48,918 bases of DNA from Solobacterium sp. (lineage in GTDB: Bacteria > Bacillota_I > Bacilli_A > Erysipelotrichales > Erysipelotrichaceae): positions 1-48,918 of the forward strand of contig JAILQT010000129.1 of assembly GCA_024698805.1 (NCBI GenBank), in the 5' to 3' direction. The stretch's first letter is position 1. Every line of letters begins with the position of its first letter. Below the pieces are notes generated by a model, which was not told where the DNA came from, ran no database searches, and saw only the letters and a list, made by a program, of their open reading frames with translations. Below are positions 7,603 to 16,240 of the stretch, one piece after another. Made by a program: the position numbers and the translations under genes.

Positions 7603-8649
7603 ATGAAATTAATGAAGACACTGATGGCAGCAGCTATGATCTGCACATTTGCAGGCTGTGCGGAAAAAGAAGAGAGTACCGCAATCGGCATGCCCAATCC
7701 GATCAAAGATATGGCAACAATCGAAGAAGCGGAAGAAGCCGCAGGATTCTCATTCTGTGTGCCTGTCGGGATCGAAGGCTATGAAGGCAGGAAGATCCAG
7801 ATCATCGGGGAAGACCTGGTCCAGGCTGTATACGGTGATGCGGACAACAGCATCATTCTGCGCAAATCGACGCAGGAAGGCGATATCTCCGGTGATTTCA
7901 ACGAATATCCGGAGGCAGACGTGATCAGCGTCAGCGGGATGGATGTGACCGTTAAGATGAAGGACGGCAAGGCATACAATGCGGTCTGGACGGACGGCAC
8001 ATACAGCTATGCCATCCAGGCATCGGAAGGCTATGACCCTGCACTGACGGAGATGCTTGCCGGTACTGTTTCCGAGACCGGGAATTCCATCGTCGGCGGC
8101 TGGGAGATCAGCGAATCCCAGGCGGTCACGGAGGAACAGACGGCTGTTTTCAATAAAGCGGTCGAGACACTGACAGGTGCGGAATACCTGCCTGTCGCCT
8201 ATATCGGCTCACAGACTGTCGCAGGGAAGAATCATTGTTTCCTGTGTGCGGAAAGAACGTCTGTCGTTGAACTGCAGAATGAAGATACCTATGTCCTTGT
8301 ATATATCTATGAAGACCTGGACGGCAACGCTTCGATCATCGGCAGGACAGAACTGGTCAGCACGGATGAAGGACTTGACGGCGGCTGGAACAAGCCTGAA
8401 TCCGCAGAGATAACAGAGGATATCCGGGCACTGCTGGATAAGGCGCTCGAAGGCTTTGCAGGTTCGGACATCACGCCTGTATCCTATATCGCTTACCAGG
8501 TCACTGCAGGGACGAACCACTGCCTGCTCTGCACCGTTGCGCCTGTTGTTCCGAACGCGAAGGAAAGATACGCCCTGGTGTATATCTATGAAGACACAGA
8601 CGGCGGCGTGAAGCTGTCCGATATCGCGGAAATCGAACCGGCACTGTGA
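7603..8649 (+). CDS. Lipoprotein with DUF4367-like domain and two cystatin-like repeats
   Basis: The 348-residue protein has a lipoprotein signal (ICTFAGC, Cys19). Next comes a domain up to about residue 160 that resembles DUF4367-type extracellular domains and is related to the end of the protein at 9206-9787 (both have RK, DISGDF/DISGDY and WTDGTYSYAI/WTKDGYTYAV blocks). Two homologous repeats of about 90 residues follow, each starting GGW and carrying a cystatin-like QxVxG or near-match loop (QTVAGKNHCFLC, QVTAGTNHCLLC) and an LVYIYED strand. Cystatins inhibit papain-like cysteine proteases; whether this one inhibits is untested. The GGGAGG site favours ATG 7603. The stop TGA overlaps the next ATG (TGATG). 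Confidence 0.7.
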   Translation: MKLMKTLMAAAMICTFAGCAEKEESTAIGMPNPIKDMATIEEAEEAAGFSFCVPVGIEGYEGRKIQIIGEDLVQAVYGDADNSIILRKSTQEGDISGDFNEYPEADVISVSGMDVTVKMKDGKAYNAVWTDGTYSYAIQASEGYDPALTEMLAGTVSETGNSIVGGWEISESQAVTEEQTAVFNKAVETLTGAEYLPVAYIGSQTVAGKNHCFLCAERTSVVELQNEDTYVLVYIYEDLDGNASIIGRTELVSTDEGLDGGWNKPESAEITEDIRALLDKALEGFAGSDITPVSYIAYQVTAGTNHCLLCTVAPVVPNAKERYALVYIYEDTDGGVKLSDIAEIEPAL

Positions 8650-9209
8650 TGGAAGACGCGGCTATCGTTGAACTGTACTGGGACAGGAATGAGGACGCCC
8701 TCAAAGAGACGGATGTAAAATACGGCAGGTACTGCCGGAGTGTCGCCTGGAACATCCTGCATGACCGGGAGGACACAAAGGAATGCGTCAATGACACATA
8801 TCTGCAGACATGGAACTCCATTCCCCCGAACCGGCCGGAGAACCTGCGCACATATCTCGGCAGGATATGCCGCAATGCGGCGCTGACCCTGTATGAGAAG
8901 ATCCATGCGCTTAAGCGCGGCGGACAGCAGACTGCATCCTGCCTGGATGAACTGGCAGAGATCGTCGGCAGGGATTCCGATGTACAGGAAAACCTGGATG
9001 CAGGGTATCTGACGGATGCCATCAACAGGTTTCTGCGGGATACGGAAAAAGAAGTCCGGATGATCTTCGTAAGACGTTACTGGTACATGTCTTCCGTCAG
9101 GGAGATCGCGCATGATCTCGGCATATCCGAAAGCAAGGTCAAGATGACCCTGTTCAGGACCAGGGAAAAACTGAAGGAATATCTCAGGGAGGAGGGCTTC
9201 GCAGTATGA
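8649..9209 (+). CDS. Sigma-70 family RNA polymerase sigma factor, ECF type (second copy)
   Basis: This 186-residue protein is the paralog of the one at 948-1508. They share the opening EDAxIVELYWDRNE, region 2 (AWNILHDREDTKECVNDTYL) and region 4 with a helix-turn-helix (SVREIAHDLGISESKVKMTL). The start overlaps the lipoprotein stop by one base and its own stop overlaps the next start by four bases, so all three genes are translationally coupled. Regions 2 and 4 are complete, with no sign of decay. The sigma gene follows the inhibitor gene here, whereas it precedes the inhibitor in the first operon. Confidence 0.9.
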   Translation: MEDAAIVELYWDRNEDALKETDVKYGRYCRSVAWNILHDREDTKECVNDTYLQTWNSIPPNRPENLRTYLGRICRNAALTLYEKIHALKRGGQQTASCLDELAEIVGRDSDVQENLDAGYLTDAINRFLRDTEKEVRMIFVRRYWYMSSVREIAHDLGISESKVKMTLFRTREKLKEYLREEGFAV

Positions 9210-9787
9210 ATGAGATGACATTGCTGAAAGCGATCGGCGATATCAATGATATATATGTCGAAGAAGCCCTGCCCGCATCGCTGAAGACAAAGGAAAAGAG
9301 ATCCGTATGGCTGGATCTCAGGCTGCTGGCTCCTGCATTCTGCCTGATCCTGGCAGCTGTGCTGTTCCTGCCGCCGCTGATGAACGATCAGCGTGTACCG
9401 GCGGGTCCGGACGTTTTGACCGGCGGTCCGGGTGATACCGCAGGCACTGCCGGATTTGAGCTCCATGCGCCGGATACATATCAGAACAGTGAAGAACCTG
9501 TATACAGTGTGATCGCCGGTACGATCGTTGAAGCCTCTTATCATGCAGGTGATAAAGAGGTCCTGAATATACGCAAGGCAGCCGGGAGTGACGATATCAG
9601 CGGCGATTACAGCGAATATGAGAACGAGACCGTCCTGATCCTGGATCAGCTGGATATCACATGCAGGGGAAATGGCGGATCATGGAACCTGCTGCTGTGG
9701 ACAAAAGACGGCTATACTTACGCTGTCGGCATACCGGACGGCATCCGTACGGAAGATATCGCGGAACTTGTATCCTCGATCGATTAA
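9206..9787 (+). CDS. Single-pass membrane protein, candidate anti-sigma factor (DUF4367-like)
   Basis: The 193 residues comprise a cytoplasmic tail with LLKAIGDINDIYVEEAL, one membrane helix near 36-54 (LLAPAFCLILAAVLFLP), a flexible linker and an extracellular DUF4367-like domain (about 90-190). The tail matches the tail of the serpin protein (EALGDIDEKEVKDA). Position directly after a sigma gene with a four-base overlap supports a role in holding that sigma at the membrane. No zinc-binding HxxxCxxC anti-sigma motif is present. Its outer domain is related to the first domain of the lipoprotein two genes upstream. Confidence 0.7.
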   Translation: MNEMTLLKAIGDINDIYVEEALPASLKTKEKRSVWLDLRLLAPAFCLILAAVLFLPPLMNDQRVPAGPDVLTGGPGDTAGTAGFELHAPDTYQNSEEPVYSVIAGTIVEASYHAGDKEVLNIRKAAGSDDISGDYSEYENETVLILDQLDITCRGNGGSWNLLLWTKDGYTYAVGIPDGIRTEDIAELVSSID

Positions 9788-9810
9788 GATCAGGCTGTGC
9801 CTGGTCTTTT
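9787..9810 (+). terminator. Intrinsic terminator of the second sigma operon
   Basis: AGATCAGGC, loop TGT, GCCTGGTCT, then TTTT, starting at the stop codon of the anti-sigma candidate. All nine pairs form, one of them G:T. Confidence 0.75.
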
Positions 9811-9886
9811 CTGATTTTTACTTATGTTTTATGAAAACAGAAGTCCCGGATGATATCATGAATGCATGAATACAAGGAGACGGGGA

Positions 9887-11779
9887 ATGAAATACAGGAA
9901 ACGATATCTGGCAGCGGCCTTACTGATTCCCGCAATGATGCTCGCAGGATGCTCATCCTCTTCCGGTATTGCCGGCAGGAAGGACAGCACGGCACCTGCT
10001 GAAAACGGGACGGACCAAAACGCAGGGGACCAGGCCGGCACAGGCGGAACGGAACCGTCAAGACCGGATATTTTCACATGGCAGGAGCCCTGGCAGCAGA
10101 GCCTTGCGCAGGTCATTAAGGAAAAACAGGAGAAGTACGGCAAGCCTTCCTTCGTAATGGATTTTATCCGCCGTGTCGGCGGTATGGGCATCGTCCATGC
10201 ATATGACCTTGACGGGGACGGTCAGGAAGAACTGATGTTCGTCATTCCTGAGCCCAATGACAGCGGGTATTACGATTACAAAATGGAGATCTGGAAAGGC
10301 AAAACGGGGTCTGCGGAATGCCTGTTCAGCGGCATCTGTTACCGTATGGGCGTCGACAACATGGGGATCCAGTTATGGGAAGGCGAAGACGGGACCGTAT
10401 ACTTCCTGTATGACGATAAAGATTCGATGAACGGGCGCTATCTCGGCCGGATCGATAACGGGCAGTTCCGGCAGGCAGCTGAACTGGACTGGAGGGAAGT
10501 ATCCTATGACAGCGGTACAGAACGGTATATCTATGACGGTAAGGATTACCGCCCGTTTGATACCTATGTGATCAACTGCTATAACCAGGATGAGAATTCC
10601 GAAGAATTCAGGAACTGGAAAGATAAGATCCGGCAGACCTACCGGGACGCCCTGGCAGCGGTCGGCCTGACGAAGGAAGACGGCGCAAAGGTATTCACAC
10701 CCGGTCTGTCAGCTGCCCTCGATGATAAATATGTGCTGGTCAAAGCGACATATGTCGATGCGGAAGGAATGATCAAAGGCGTATGGGAATATGACTATGA
10801 CAATGCCGGCAACGAGGTCCGCTCCTATTACAACGATATCCTCCGTTCAGAGAAGAGATACAGTTCCGAAAACATCCTCGTTTATGAAGCCGATTACCGT
10901 ACGACCGGGCTGAAGAATGAAGAGACCTTCTATAATGACAGCGGGGACATCCTTGAGAAGATCACCTATAACGACGACGGCCGCACGGAGAACTGGCACT
11001 ATGAGTATACCTATGATGAAAAAGGCCGTCTGCAGACAGCGTACATGGGTATCGGCGGCATCAAGGAATATTATTACAACGACGACGATGTCATGATCGA
11101 AGGCAGGACTGTCAACGAACAGACAGGCGAAGTCATCAATACGCATGAATTCATCCTGGATGACCAGGGCAGGCATGTCGAAGAGTATCTGAATTCCGAC
11201 GGCAGGCACCTGAAATTCCAGACATGGGAATACAATTCCGACGGAACCCGTACCGAGACACTCTGGGATTACAGGCATTATGATGAGAATGTGGAATGGG
11301 TATACCTGGAAGGAAATGAAAAGCCCGGCACGGTAACGGTATACGATGCGCAGGACAACGTCCTCAGCATCACCGTATACGCATTCAGGGATTACGGCAC
11401 GACCGACCAGGTCGTCTATACAACGGAAGAAAACACCTACGACAGCGACGGCAACAGGCTCACGAGCGTAAAGATCTCCAGAACGAACGGCGAACCGTGC
11501 TATGAGGAGAGGGCTGAGAGCGAATATACCGCTGACGGCAAGCTGAAACGCCGTGTGATGACCTATCATAACTACGGGTACTGGACCAACCTCGGTGAAA
11601 CCGAAAAGGAGATCAGCTTTACCGACTATGAATCCGAATTCAACGAACTCGGGTACCGCGTCCATGGCTATACATGGAAGAATGACGACCCGTACGCTAC
11701 CGGGGAGACTTATCTGAATTCCGAGATATTCCTGCTGTATGAGAATGCATACGGCGACCAGACCGGCATGGACTATTAA
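9887..11779 (+). CDS. Lipoprotein with YD-like (RHS-like) repeats
   Basis: This 630-residue secreted lipoprotein has lipobox LAGC with Cys22, followed by a Ser/Gly-rich linker. The middle (about 80-230) holds DLDGDGQEELMF, an EF-hand-like or VCBS-like strand often seen in surface proteins. From about residue 290 to the end there are irregular YD-type repeats such as YDEKGRLQTAY, YNSDGTRTETLW, YDSDGNRLTSV and YTADGKLKRR. YD repeats form beta-rich shells in RHS and teneurin proteins, but no toxin C-terminus or DPxGL core end is present, so this is not an RHS toxin. GGAGACGGGGA supports ATG 9887 rather than ATG 9866. It stands alone between two terminators. Confidence 0.7.
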   Translation: MKYRKRYLAAALLIPAMMLAGCSSSSGIAGRKDSTAPAENGTDQNAGDQAGTGGTEPSRPDIFTWQEPWQQSLAQVIKEKQEKYGKPSFVMDFIRRVGGMGIVHAYDLDGDGQEELMFVIPEPNDSGYYDYKMEIWKGKTGSAECLFSGICYRMGVDNMGIQLWEGEDGTVYFLYDDKDSMNGRYLGRIDNGQFRQAAELDWREVSYDSGTERYIYDGKDYRPFDTYVINCYNQDENSEEFRNWKDKIRQTYRDALAAVGLTKEDGAKVFTPGLSAALDDKYVLVKATYVDAEGMIKGVWEYDYDNAGNEVRSYYNDILRSEKRYSSENILVYEADYRTTGLKNEETFYNDSGDILEKITYNDDGRTENWHYEYTYDEKGRLQTAYMGIGGIKEYYYNDDDVMIEGRTVNEQTGEVINTHEFILDDQGRHVEEYLNSDGRHLKFQTWEYNSDGTRTETLWDYRHYDENVEWVYLEGNEKPGTVTVYDAQDNVLSITVYAFRDYGTTDQVVYTTEENTYDSDGNRLTSVKISRTNGEPCYEERAESEYTADGKLKRRVMTYHNYGYWTNLGETEKEISFTDYESEFNELGYRVHGYTWKNDDPYATGETYLNSEIFLLYENAYGDQTGMDY

Positions 11780-11784
11780 GCAAA

Positions 11785-11814
11785 AAAAGAGGTATACGGC
11801 AATATACCTCTTTT
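11785..11814. terminator. Bidirectional terminator between convergent genes
   Basis: AAAAGAGGTATA, loop CGGCAA, TATACCTCTTTT is a perfect inverted repeat placed between the YD-repeat lipoprotein and the convergent phosphatase gene. Both strands end in T runs. Confidence 0.85.
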
Positions 11815-11822
11815 GTTAAACC

Positions 11823-12599
11823 TCATTCCAGATACATGTCACGCAGCTTCTGCAGTTCTGCTTCACCCAGATCATATTCATGCAGGAGGAAGTTCTCATA
11901 GCTCCCGTAGCGTTCCAGGATCTCCGCGAGTACCATATGCACTTCTTCGGGGATCACGCCTTCCACGGCTATGACCGCAGTGCGGATATTATTGCTCAGC
12001 TTCGGCAGGAAACTCAGCGAGTTCAGTCTTTTTTCAATGAAAGAAGCACGATACTCATTGGACAGCAGGAAATCCTGCCGGATCTGTTCTTCATCGATGC
12101 CCAGTGCCAGCATGATCAGGATCGCCCCGATCCCGGTCCTGTCCTTTCCCTGCGAGCAGTGGAAGAGCAGCGGACCGCTGCCTTCCAGCAGTTTCCGGAA
12201 CATCGTTTTGTAAGCTTCATTGGTATAGACGAGGGCTGCGTGGAAACTTGACGCCAGCGCGGAGATCATATTCCCGTGCTGGTCTTCATCCACCAGCATA
12301 TCAAAGAACTCGCGCGGTGAATCGTTCAGGTCATCCCGGATATTTTCAAATGCGGCGCAGGTCTGTATCTGTTCGCATCCATCAAATTCCGGATCCGGCA
12401 GTTCGCTGCACGCTTTGGCGGAGCGGAAATCAAGAACAGTGCGGACACCCAGATCCCGGAAGAGGCTGCGTTCCTCCTCATTGAGAAGGCCGAGTGCGGC
12501 GCTGCGGTACAGGAGGCCGTTCCGTATACTTCTTCCGTCTTTTGAACGGTATCCCCCGAGGTCGCGGAAATTCATTTCTTTGCGGAATCCTTCAAGCAT
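11823..12599 (-). CDS. Tyrosine/serine protein phosphatase (Y_phosphatase3 type)
   Basis: The 258-residue protein has the protein tyrosine phosphatase loop HCSQGKDRTG, with the catalytic Cys and Arg. It also has the N-terminal NFRDLGGYRSKDGRSIRNG block typical of bacterial dual-specificity phosphatases of the LipA/MptpB group, which act on phosphotyrosine, phosphoserine or phosphoinositides. No signal peptide is seen. AGGAG 9 bases upstream favours ATG 12599; an in-frame TTG at 12605 is too close to the ribosome site. It is divergent from the HAD operon. The physiological substrate is unknown. Confidence 0.88.
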   Translation of the reverse strand: MLEGFRKEMNFRDLGGYRSKDGRSIRNGLLYRSAALGLLNEEERSLFRDLGVRTVLDFRSAKACSELPDPEFDGCEQIQTCAAFENIRDDLNDSPREFFDMLVDEDQHGNMISALASSFHAALVYTNEAYKTMFRKLLEGSGPLLFHCSQGKDRTGIGAILIMLALGIDEEQIRQDFLLSNEYRASFIEKRLNSLSFLPKLSNNIRTAVIAVEGVIPEEVHMVLAEILERYGSYENFLLHEYDLGEAELQKLRDMYLE

Positions 12600-12773
12600 G
12601 GTCAATATCTCCTTCCGTCCTTAATATCGTCTGACTCTATTTTCGCATACAGGGACGATATCTGTCTTTTGTTTTTGACTTTCTGCAGTATATCTTTCCG
12701 GGTCCGGAAGTGCGTATTTCTGTACAAATCCGGCGGATGTAATGTTACTATAAGCCCAAAGGAAAGCATGTTT

Positions 12774-13541
12774 ATGAATCTTGTATTTTTTGATATCGAC
12801 GGCACACTGGCGATCGGACGCAAAGTGCCGGAGAGCGCTGAGAAAGCCCTGAAGGAACTCAGGGGGAACGGCGACCTCGTATTTATCTGCACAGGCAGGA
12901 GCCTGTCTTATGTGACCAGGAATTTCGGGCAGTACGCGGACGGTTTTATCTGTTCAAACGGCAGGCTTGCGGTCAAAGGGGATGAGACCCTGTATGATCA
13001 TCCGCTGAGTACGGAACAGGTCAGGGAGATGATCGGACTGCTGGAGGAAGCTGAGTCCGGCTATGCCTTCTTTGAAAGGAACAGCGGCTGGTATGTCTGG
13101 CGTGACGACCTGTTCGAAGCGAACGCCGGCGTCTGGGATCCGGGCTTCCTGAAAAAGGGCATTGATCCGGAAAATGTACGTCCGTACAACTTTGATATTT
13201 ATTTCAACGATACGGAACACAGGCTGCGCATCGAGGAAAAGCTCCGCGGCAAATGCCTCGTGAACCCGCACGGCCCGCATCTGAGCGCCGACGTGACGAT
13301 ACTCGGCATCGACAAGGGGACAGCACTTGTGCACGTAGCGGAGAAGCTGGGCGTACCCATTGAGAATACCTACGCGTTTGGCGACGGCATCAATGACCTG
13401 TGCATGCTGGAGGCGGCAGGCCACGGGATCGCCATGGGCAATGCCATGGAGGAACTGAAGGAAAAAGCGGAATATGTGACGACCCCTATCCTGGAGGACG
13501 GTGTGCTGAACGGTCTCAGACACTACGGCCTGGTGAAATGA
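12774..13541 (+). CDS. HAD-superfamily Cof-type phosphatase
   Basis: The 255-residue protein has all four HAD motifs: FFDIDGTLA with the nucleophile and acid-base Asp, ICTGR, the lysine of IDKGTAL, and GDGINDLCML. The cap is the C2 type of Cof/YbiV sugar-phosphate phosphatases. ATG 12774 fits the usual start one or two residues before the first strand; ATG 12768, two codons earlier, is also possible. The stop overlaps the next start by four bases. The 168-base gap to the divergent phosphatase contains AT-rich promoter-like sequence but no box clear enough to name. Confidence 0.88.
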   Translation: MNLVFFDIDGTLAIGRKVPESAEKALKELRGNGDLVFICTGRSLSYVTRNFGQYADGFICSNGRLAVKGDETLYDHPLSTEQVREMIGLLEEAESGYAFFERNSGWYVWRDDLFEANAGVWDPGFLKKGIDPENVRPYNFDIYFNDTEHRLRIEEKLRGKCLVNPHGPHLSADVTILGIDKGTALVHVAEKLGVPIENTYAFGDGINDLCMLEAAGHGIAMGNAMEELKEKAEYVTTPILEDGVLNGLRHYGLVK

Positions 13542-14785
13542 AACTGACATTTTACTATGTCAGGCACGGGGAGACGCTCTTTAACCGCATCCGGCGCATG
13601 CAGGGCATGTGCGATTCACCGCTGACGGATAAGGGGATCGCACAGGCGGAGGATACTGCATCGGCGCTGCAGAAGGTCTGTTTCGATAAATGTTTCTGTT
13701 CGGCTTCGGAACGCGCATACGATACGGCAGAGATCCTGTGCCGTTTTCATAGCGGCCTTGTGCTCGTACCGCTGAAAGAACTGAAAGAATTTGATTTCGG
13801 TGAGCTTGACGGCAAGCATATCGATGAATTCATGGACCAGATCCAGCCCAACCGGATGAAGGATGACTGGAGCCATGTCGGCGGGGAGAACGTGGAGAGG
13901 TTCCGTATCCGTGCCGAAAAGGCTTTTGAAAAGATCATCGCTTCGTGCCGGGACGGGGATACTGTACTGCTCGTATCCCACGGTTCCTATTTCATGCATC
14001 TGATCAAGACGCTGATCGAATATGACCAGCAGGACTACATCCGGCGCATGAACGAACGGAAACGGCCGTTCGTGCCGAATGCGTCAGTATCCGTATTCAC
14101 ATGGGAAGACGGCGTGTTTGAACTGGTCCGGGAACCGGTCACTGCAGATGAGTTCCGTGCCCTGGAACACAGGCATGTTGATTTTTATTTCGTCCGGCAC
14201 GGGGAAACGAAATTCAATACGGAAAGACGCCTGCAGGGATTATGCGATTCGCCGCTGACGGAGAAGGGCATCGCCCAGGCGGAAGCTGCCGCGGAAGCTT
14301 TGAAGGATGTGCCGTTCGTGAAGGCGTACTGCTCCTCGCTGGAAAGGACACGGGATACCGCACAGATCATCCTGCGGTACCATGACATCACCACGAAGCC
14401 GGACAAGAGGCTGCGCGAAGTATTCTTCGGCAGCTATGAAGCCATGGAGTTTGAGAACATCTGGGATGAGCTCATGGAACGCCATATCCATACACGGTGG
14501 AAAGACCTCGGCGGCGAAGACAGGGAAGACGTCAGCGGGCGCATCCTGTCCTTCTTCCGCGAGACCGCAGACAGTGCGGATGACGGCGATACCATACTGC
14601 TCGTCTCCCACGGGGATCTGTACCTCTGCATCCTTGAGACGCTCTTCAATAAAAACAAAACAGACGTCTACGCCGAAGCGGAAAAGGCAGGCGTCAATCC
14701 GATGCCGAATGCAGGGATCTTCCGTTTTTCGTATGATGACGGCAGATTTACGATCACGGAAATGATGAAAGGACCGGGGGAATGA
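13538..14785 (+). CDS. Tandem double-domain histidine phosphatase
   Basis: The 415 residues contain two complete histidine-phosphatase (phosphoglycerate-mutase-like) domains. The first starts YYVRHGETLFNRIRRMQG and has LLVSHGSYF near its end. The second, from about residue 213, starts FYFVRHGETKFNTERRLQG and has LLVSHGDLY. Both keep the catalytic RHG and the second histidine, so both may be active. The domains share CDSPLT(D/E)KGIAQAE, showing internal duplication. Single-domain relatives dephosphorylate small metabolites. Four-base overlaps on both sides with HAD phosphatase genes imply a tightly coupled phosphatase operon. Confidence 0.88.
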   Translation: MKLTFYYVRHGETLFNRIRRMQGMCDSPLTDKGIAQAEDTASALQKVCFDKCFCSASERAYDTAEILCRFHSGLVLVPLKELKEFDFGELDGKHIDEFMDQIQPNRMKDDWSHVGGENVERFRIRAEKAFEKIIASCRDGDTVLLVSHGSYFMHLIKTLIEYDQQDYIRRMNERKRPFVPNASVSVFTWEDGVFELVREPVTADEFRALEHRHVDFYFVRHGETKFNTERRLQGLCDSPLTEKGIAQAEAAAEALKDVPFVKAYCSSLERTRDTAQIILRYHDITTKPDKRLREVFFGSYEAMEFENIWDELMERHIHTRWKDLGGEDREDVSGRILSFFRETADSADDGDTILLVSHGDLYLCILETLFNKNKTDVYAEAEKAGVNPMPNAGIFRFSYDDGRFTITEMMKGPGE

Positions 14786-15627
14786 ATTATAAAGGCGCAC
14801 TGTTTTTTGACATAGACGGGACACTGGTGGACAGCTACCATAACAAAGGCCTGGAGGAGGAGGTCCTGCAGGCGATCCGGGATGCGGAAAAGAACGGGTA
14901 TTACAGCTTCGTCTCTTCCGGCCGTAACCTGAGCGGGCTCCGCGAGTTCCGCAATATCGGCATGAAGGGGTATGTGTATTCCGACGGTGCCGGCATCCTG
15001 ATCGAGGGACAGGAGTCTGTCCTGCAGCCGCTGCCGGACGAAGCCAGGGACTGGCTGTTCAAAACCGTGCTCGGCTATAAAGGCGATATGCTGGCAGCTT
15101 CCGAGACCGGATTCTATGCGACCGGCAGCCAGTATGAGATGATGTACGGCATGATGGAAAAGATCGCGGAAAGGACCGGCGTCCCGGCAGAACAGACAGC
15201 GGCAGAAATGGGTCTGCGCCGCTTCGAGGACTATGATCCCTCCGATCCCCTGCTGGAAGTGGACGTGCTGTTCGACCATGAGGATATCGAGAAGGAATTC
15301 GTACGTCAGCTCCATCCCGGTCTGGATTACGTATCCACGACCGCATCGTACGGCAGGGACGGGCGCACGATCGGCGAGATCACGAAAAAAGGCATCGATA
15401 AAGGCAGCGGTGCCCGGGAGATCCTGAAGCTCCTCGGTCATGATATGAAAAACACTTACGCATTCGGGGATTCCATGAATGACGCAAGTGTTCTGAACGC
15501 ATGTGAAACGGGCGTTGCGATGGGCAATGCCGCGGATGAGCTGAAGCAGGCTGCCGATTACGTGACAGACGATATCAGCGAACACGGCCTGGTGAATGCC
15601 ATGCGGCATTTCGGCATCATAGACTGA
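14782..15627 (+). CDS. HAD-superfamily Cof-type phosphatase (second copy)
   Basis: The 281-residue HAD protein has FFDIDGTLVDS, SSGRN, the motif III lysine in KGIDKGSGA and GDSMNDASVL. It is related to the enzyme at 12774-13541 (similar ends: GVAMGNAADELKQAADYVT here, GIAMGNAMEELKEKAEYVT there). It starts inside the stop of the double histidine phosphatase (ATGA). Its last 11 bases overlap the convergent ATC-hydrolase-like gene, leaving no room for a separate terminator. Substrate unknown; sugar phosphates are typical for the family. Confidence 0.88.
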   Translation: MNYKGALFFDIDGTLVDSYHNKGLEEEVLQAIRDAEKNGYYSFVSSGRNLSGLREFRNIGMKGYVYSDGAGILIEGQESVLQPLPDEARDWLFKTVLGYKGDMLAASETGFYATGSQYEMMYGMMEKIAERTGVPAEQTAAEMGLRRFEDYDPSDPLLEVDVLFDHEDIEKEFVRQLHPGLDYVSTTASYGRDGRTIGEITKKGIDKGSGAREILKLLGHDMKNTYAFGDSMNDASVLNACETGVAMGNAADELKQAADYVTDDISEHGLVNAMRHFGIID

Positions 15628-16240
15628 AGCCGAACAGCTGTGAAAAAGAGTCTTTTGCCTGATCGATGATGCCTTCGTCTTCCGGGAAGACTTCACGGTA
15701 TGTATCGATCAGTTCCTGTGCGTGGAACGAGAACGGATGGATGTATCTCTGACCGTTCTTTTTTCGTGCTTCGGATAACCTGTCCGTATCACAGGCTTTG
15801 TCCCAGAAGAATATGCAGCGTCCATCCCCATAGCCGAATGCTTCCCTGACCGTGAGGGTGAACGATCCTGCGAACCCCTCCGCGATCGCCTTATCGATAT
15901 ACCGGCAGTACAGTCTGCCGTATTCCTCGAGGCCGTATTCCTTCCAGGCTTCAAACCAGGCACAGACATGTACTTCCGATACGGATGAATCCGCTGCATA
16001 GTGCATTTCCGACTCGTTGCAGGAGCCGGCAGGACTCCATTCCCCGTAGATGAAGAAGGATGTCATATCGCACGGATCCCCCTGCGCAAGAGCGTTCGCA
16101 GCCATCCGGCGGCCGCGCTTCAGGCCGTACTGTTCCGTGAATACGCGGATCCTGTCTGCTGCGTCGGCATACTTCGCAAACGTATGCTTCGCAAGCAGCG
16201 CGTAAAGAACAGCGTGGTGGCGGATGCCGATCTCAGCCAT
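15617..16240 (-). CDS. L-2-amino-thiazoline-4-carboxylic acid hydrolase-like protein
   Basis: The 207-residue protein resembles the ATC hydrolase family: an N-terminal helical region (HHAVLYALLAKHTFAKYAD), the conserved RGRRMAANALAQGDP and a cysteine/histidine-containing core. The founding enzyme opens the thiazoline ring in cysteine synthesis from ATC. Most relatives in Bacillota have no tested activity, so the function is not certain. The start ATG overlaps the dipeptidase stop by eight bases, so the two form an operon. Confidence 0.65.
   Translation of the reverse strand: MAEIGIRHHAVLYALLAKHTFAKYADAADRIRVFTEQYGLKRGRRMAANALAQGDPCDMTSFFIYGEWSPAGSCNESEMHYAADSSVSEVHVCAWFEAWKEYGLEEYGRLYCRYIDKAIAEGFAGSFTLTVREAFGYGDGRCIFFWDKACDTDRLSEARKKNGQRYIHPFSFHAQELIDTYREVFPEDEGIIDQAKDSFSQLFGFSL

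Noticed and set aside
9887-11779. RHS polymorphic toxin
   Set aside because: The YD-like repeats are irregular. There is no RHS core end (DPxGL), no toxin C-terminus and no immunity gene; the protein is a lipoprotein followed by a terminator.
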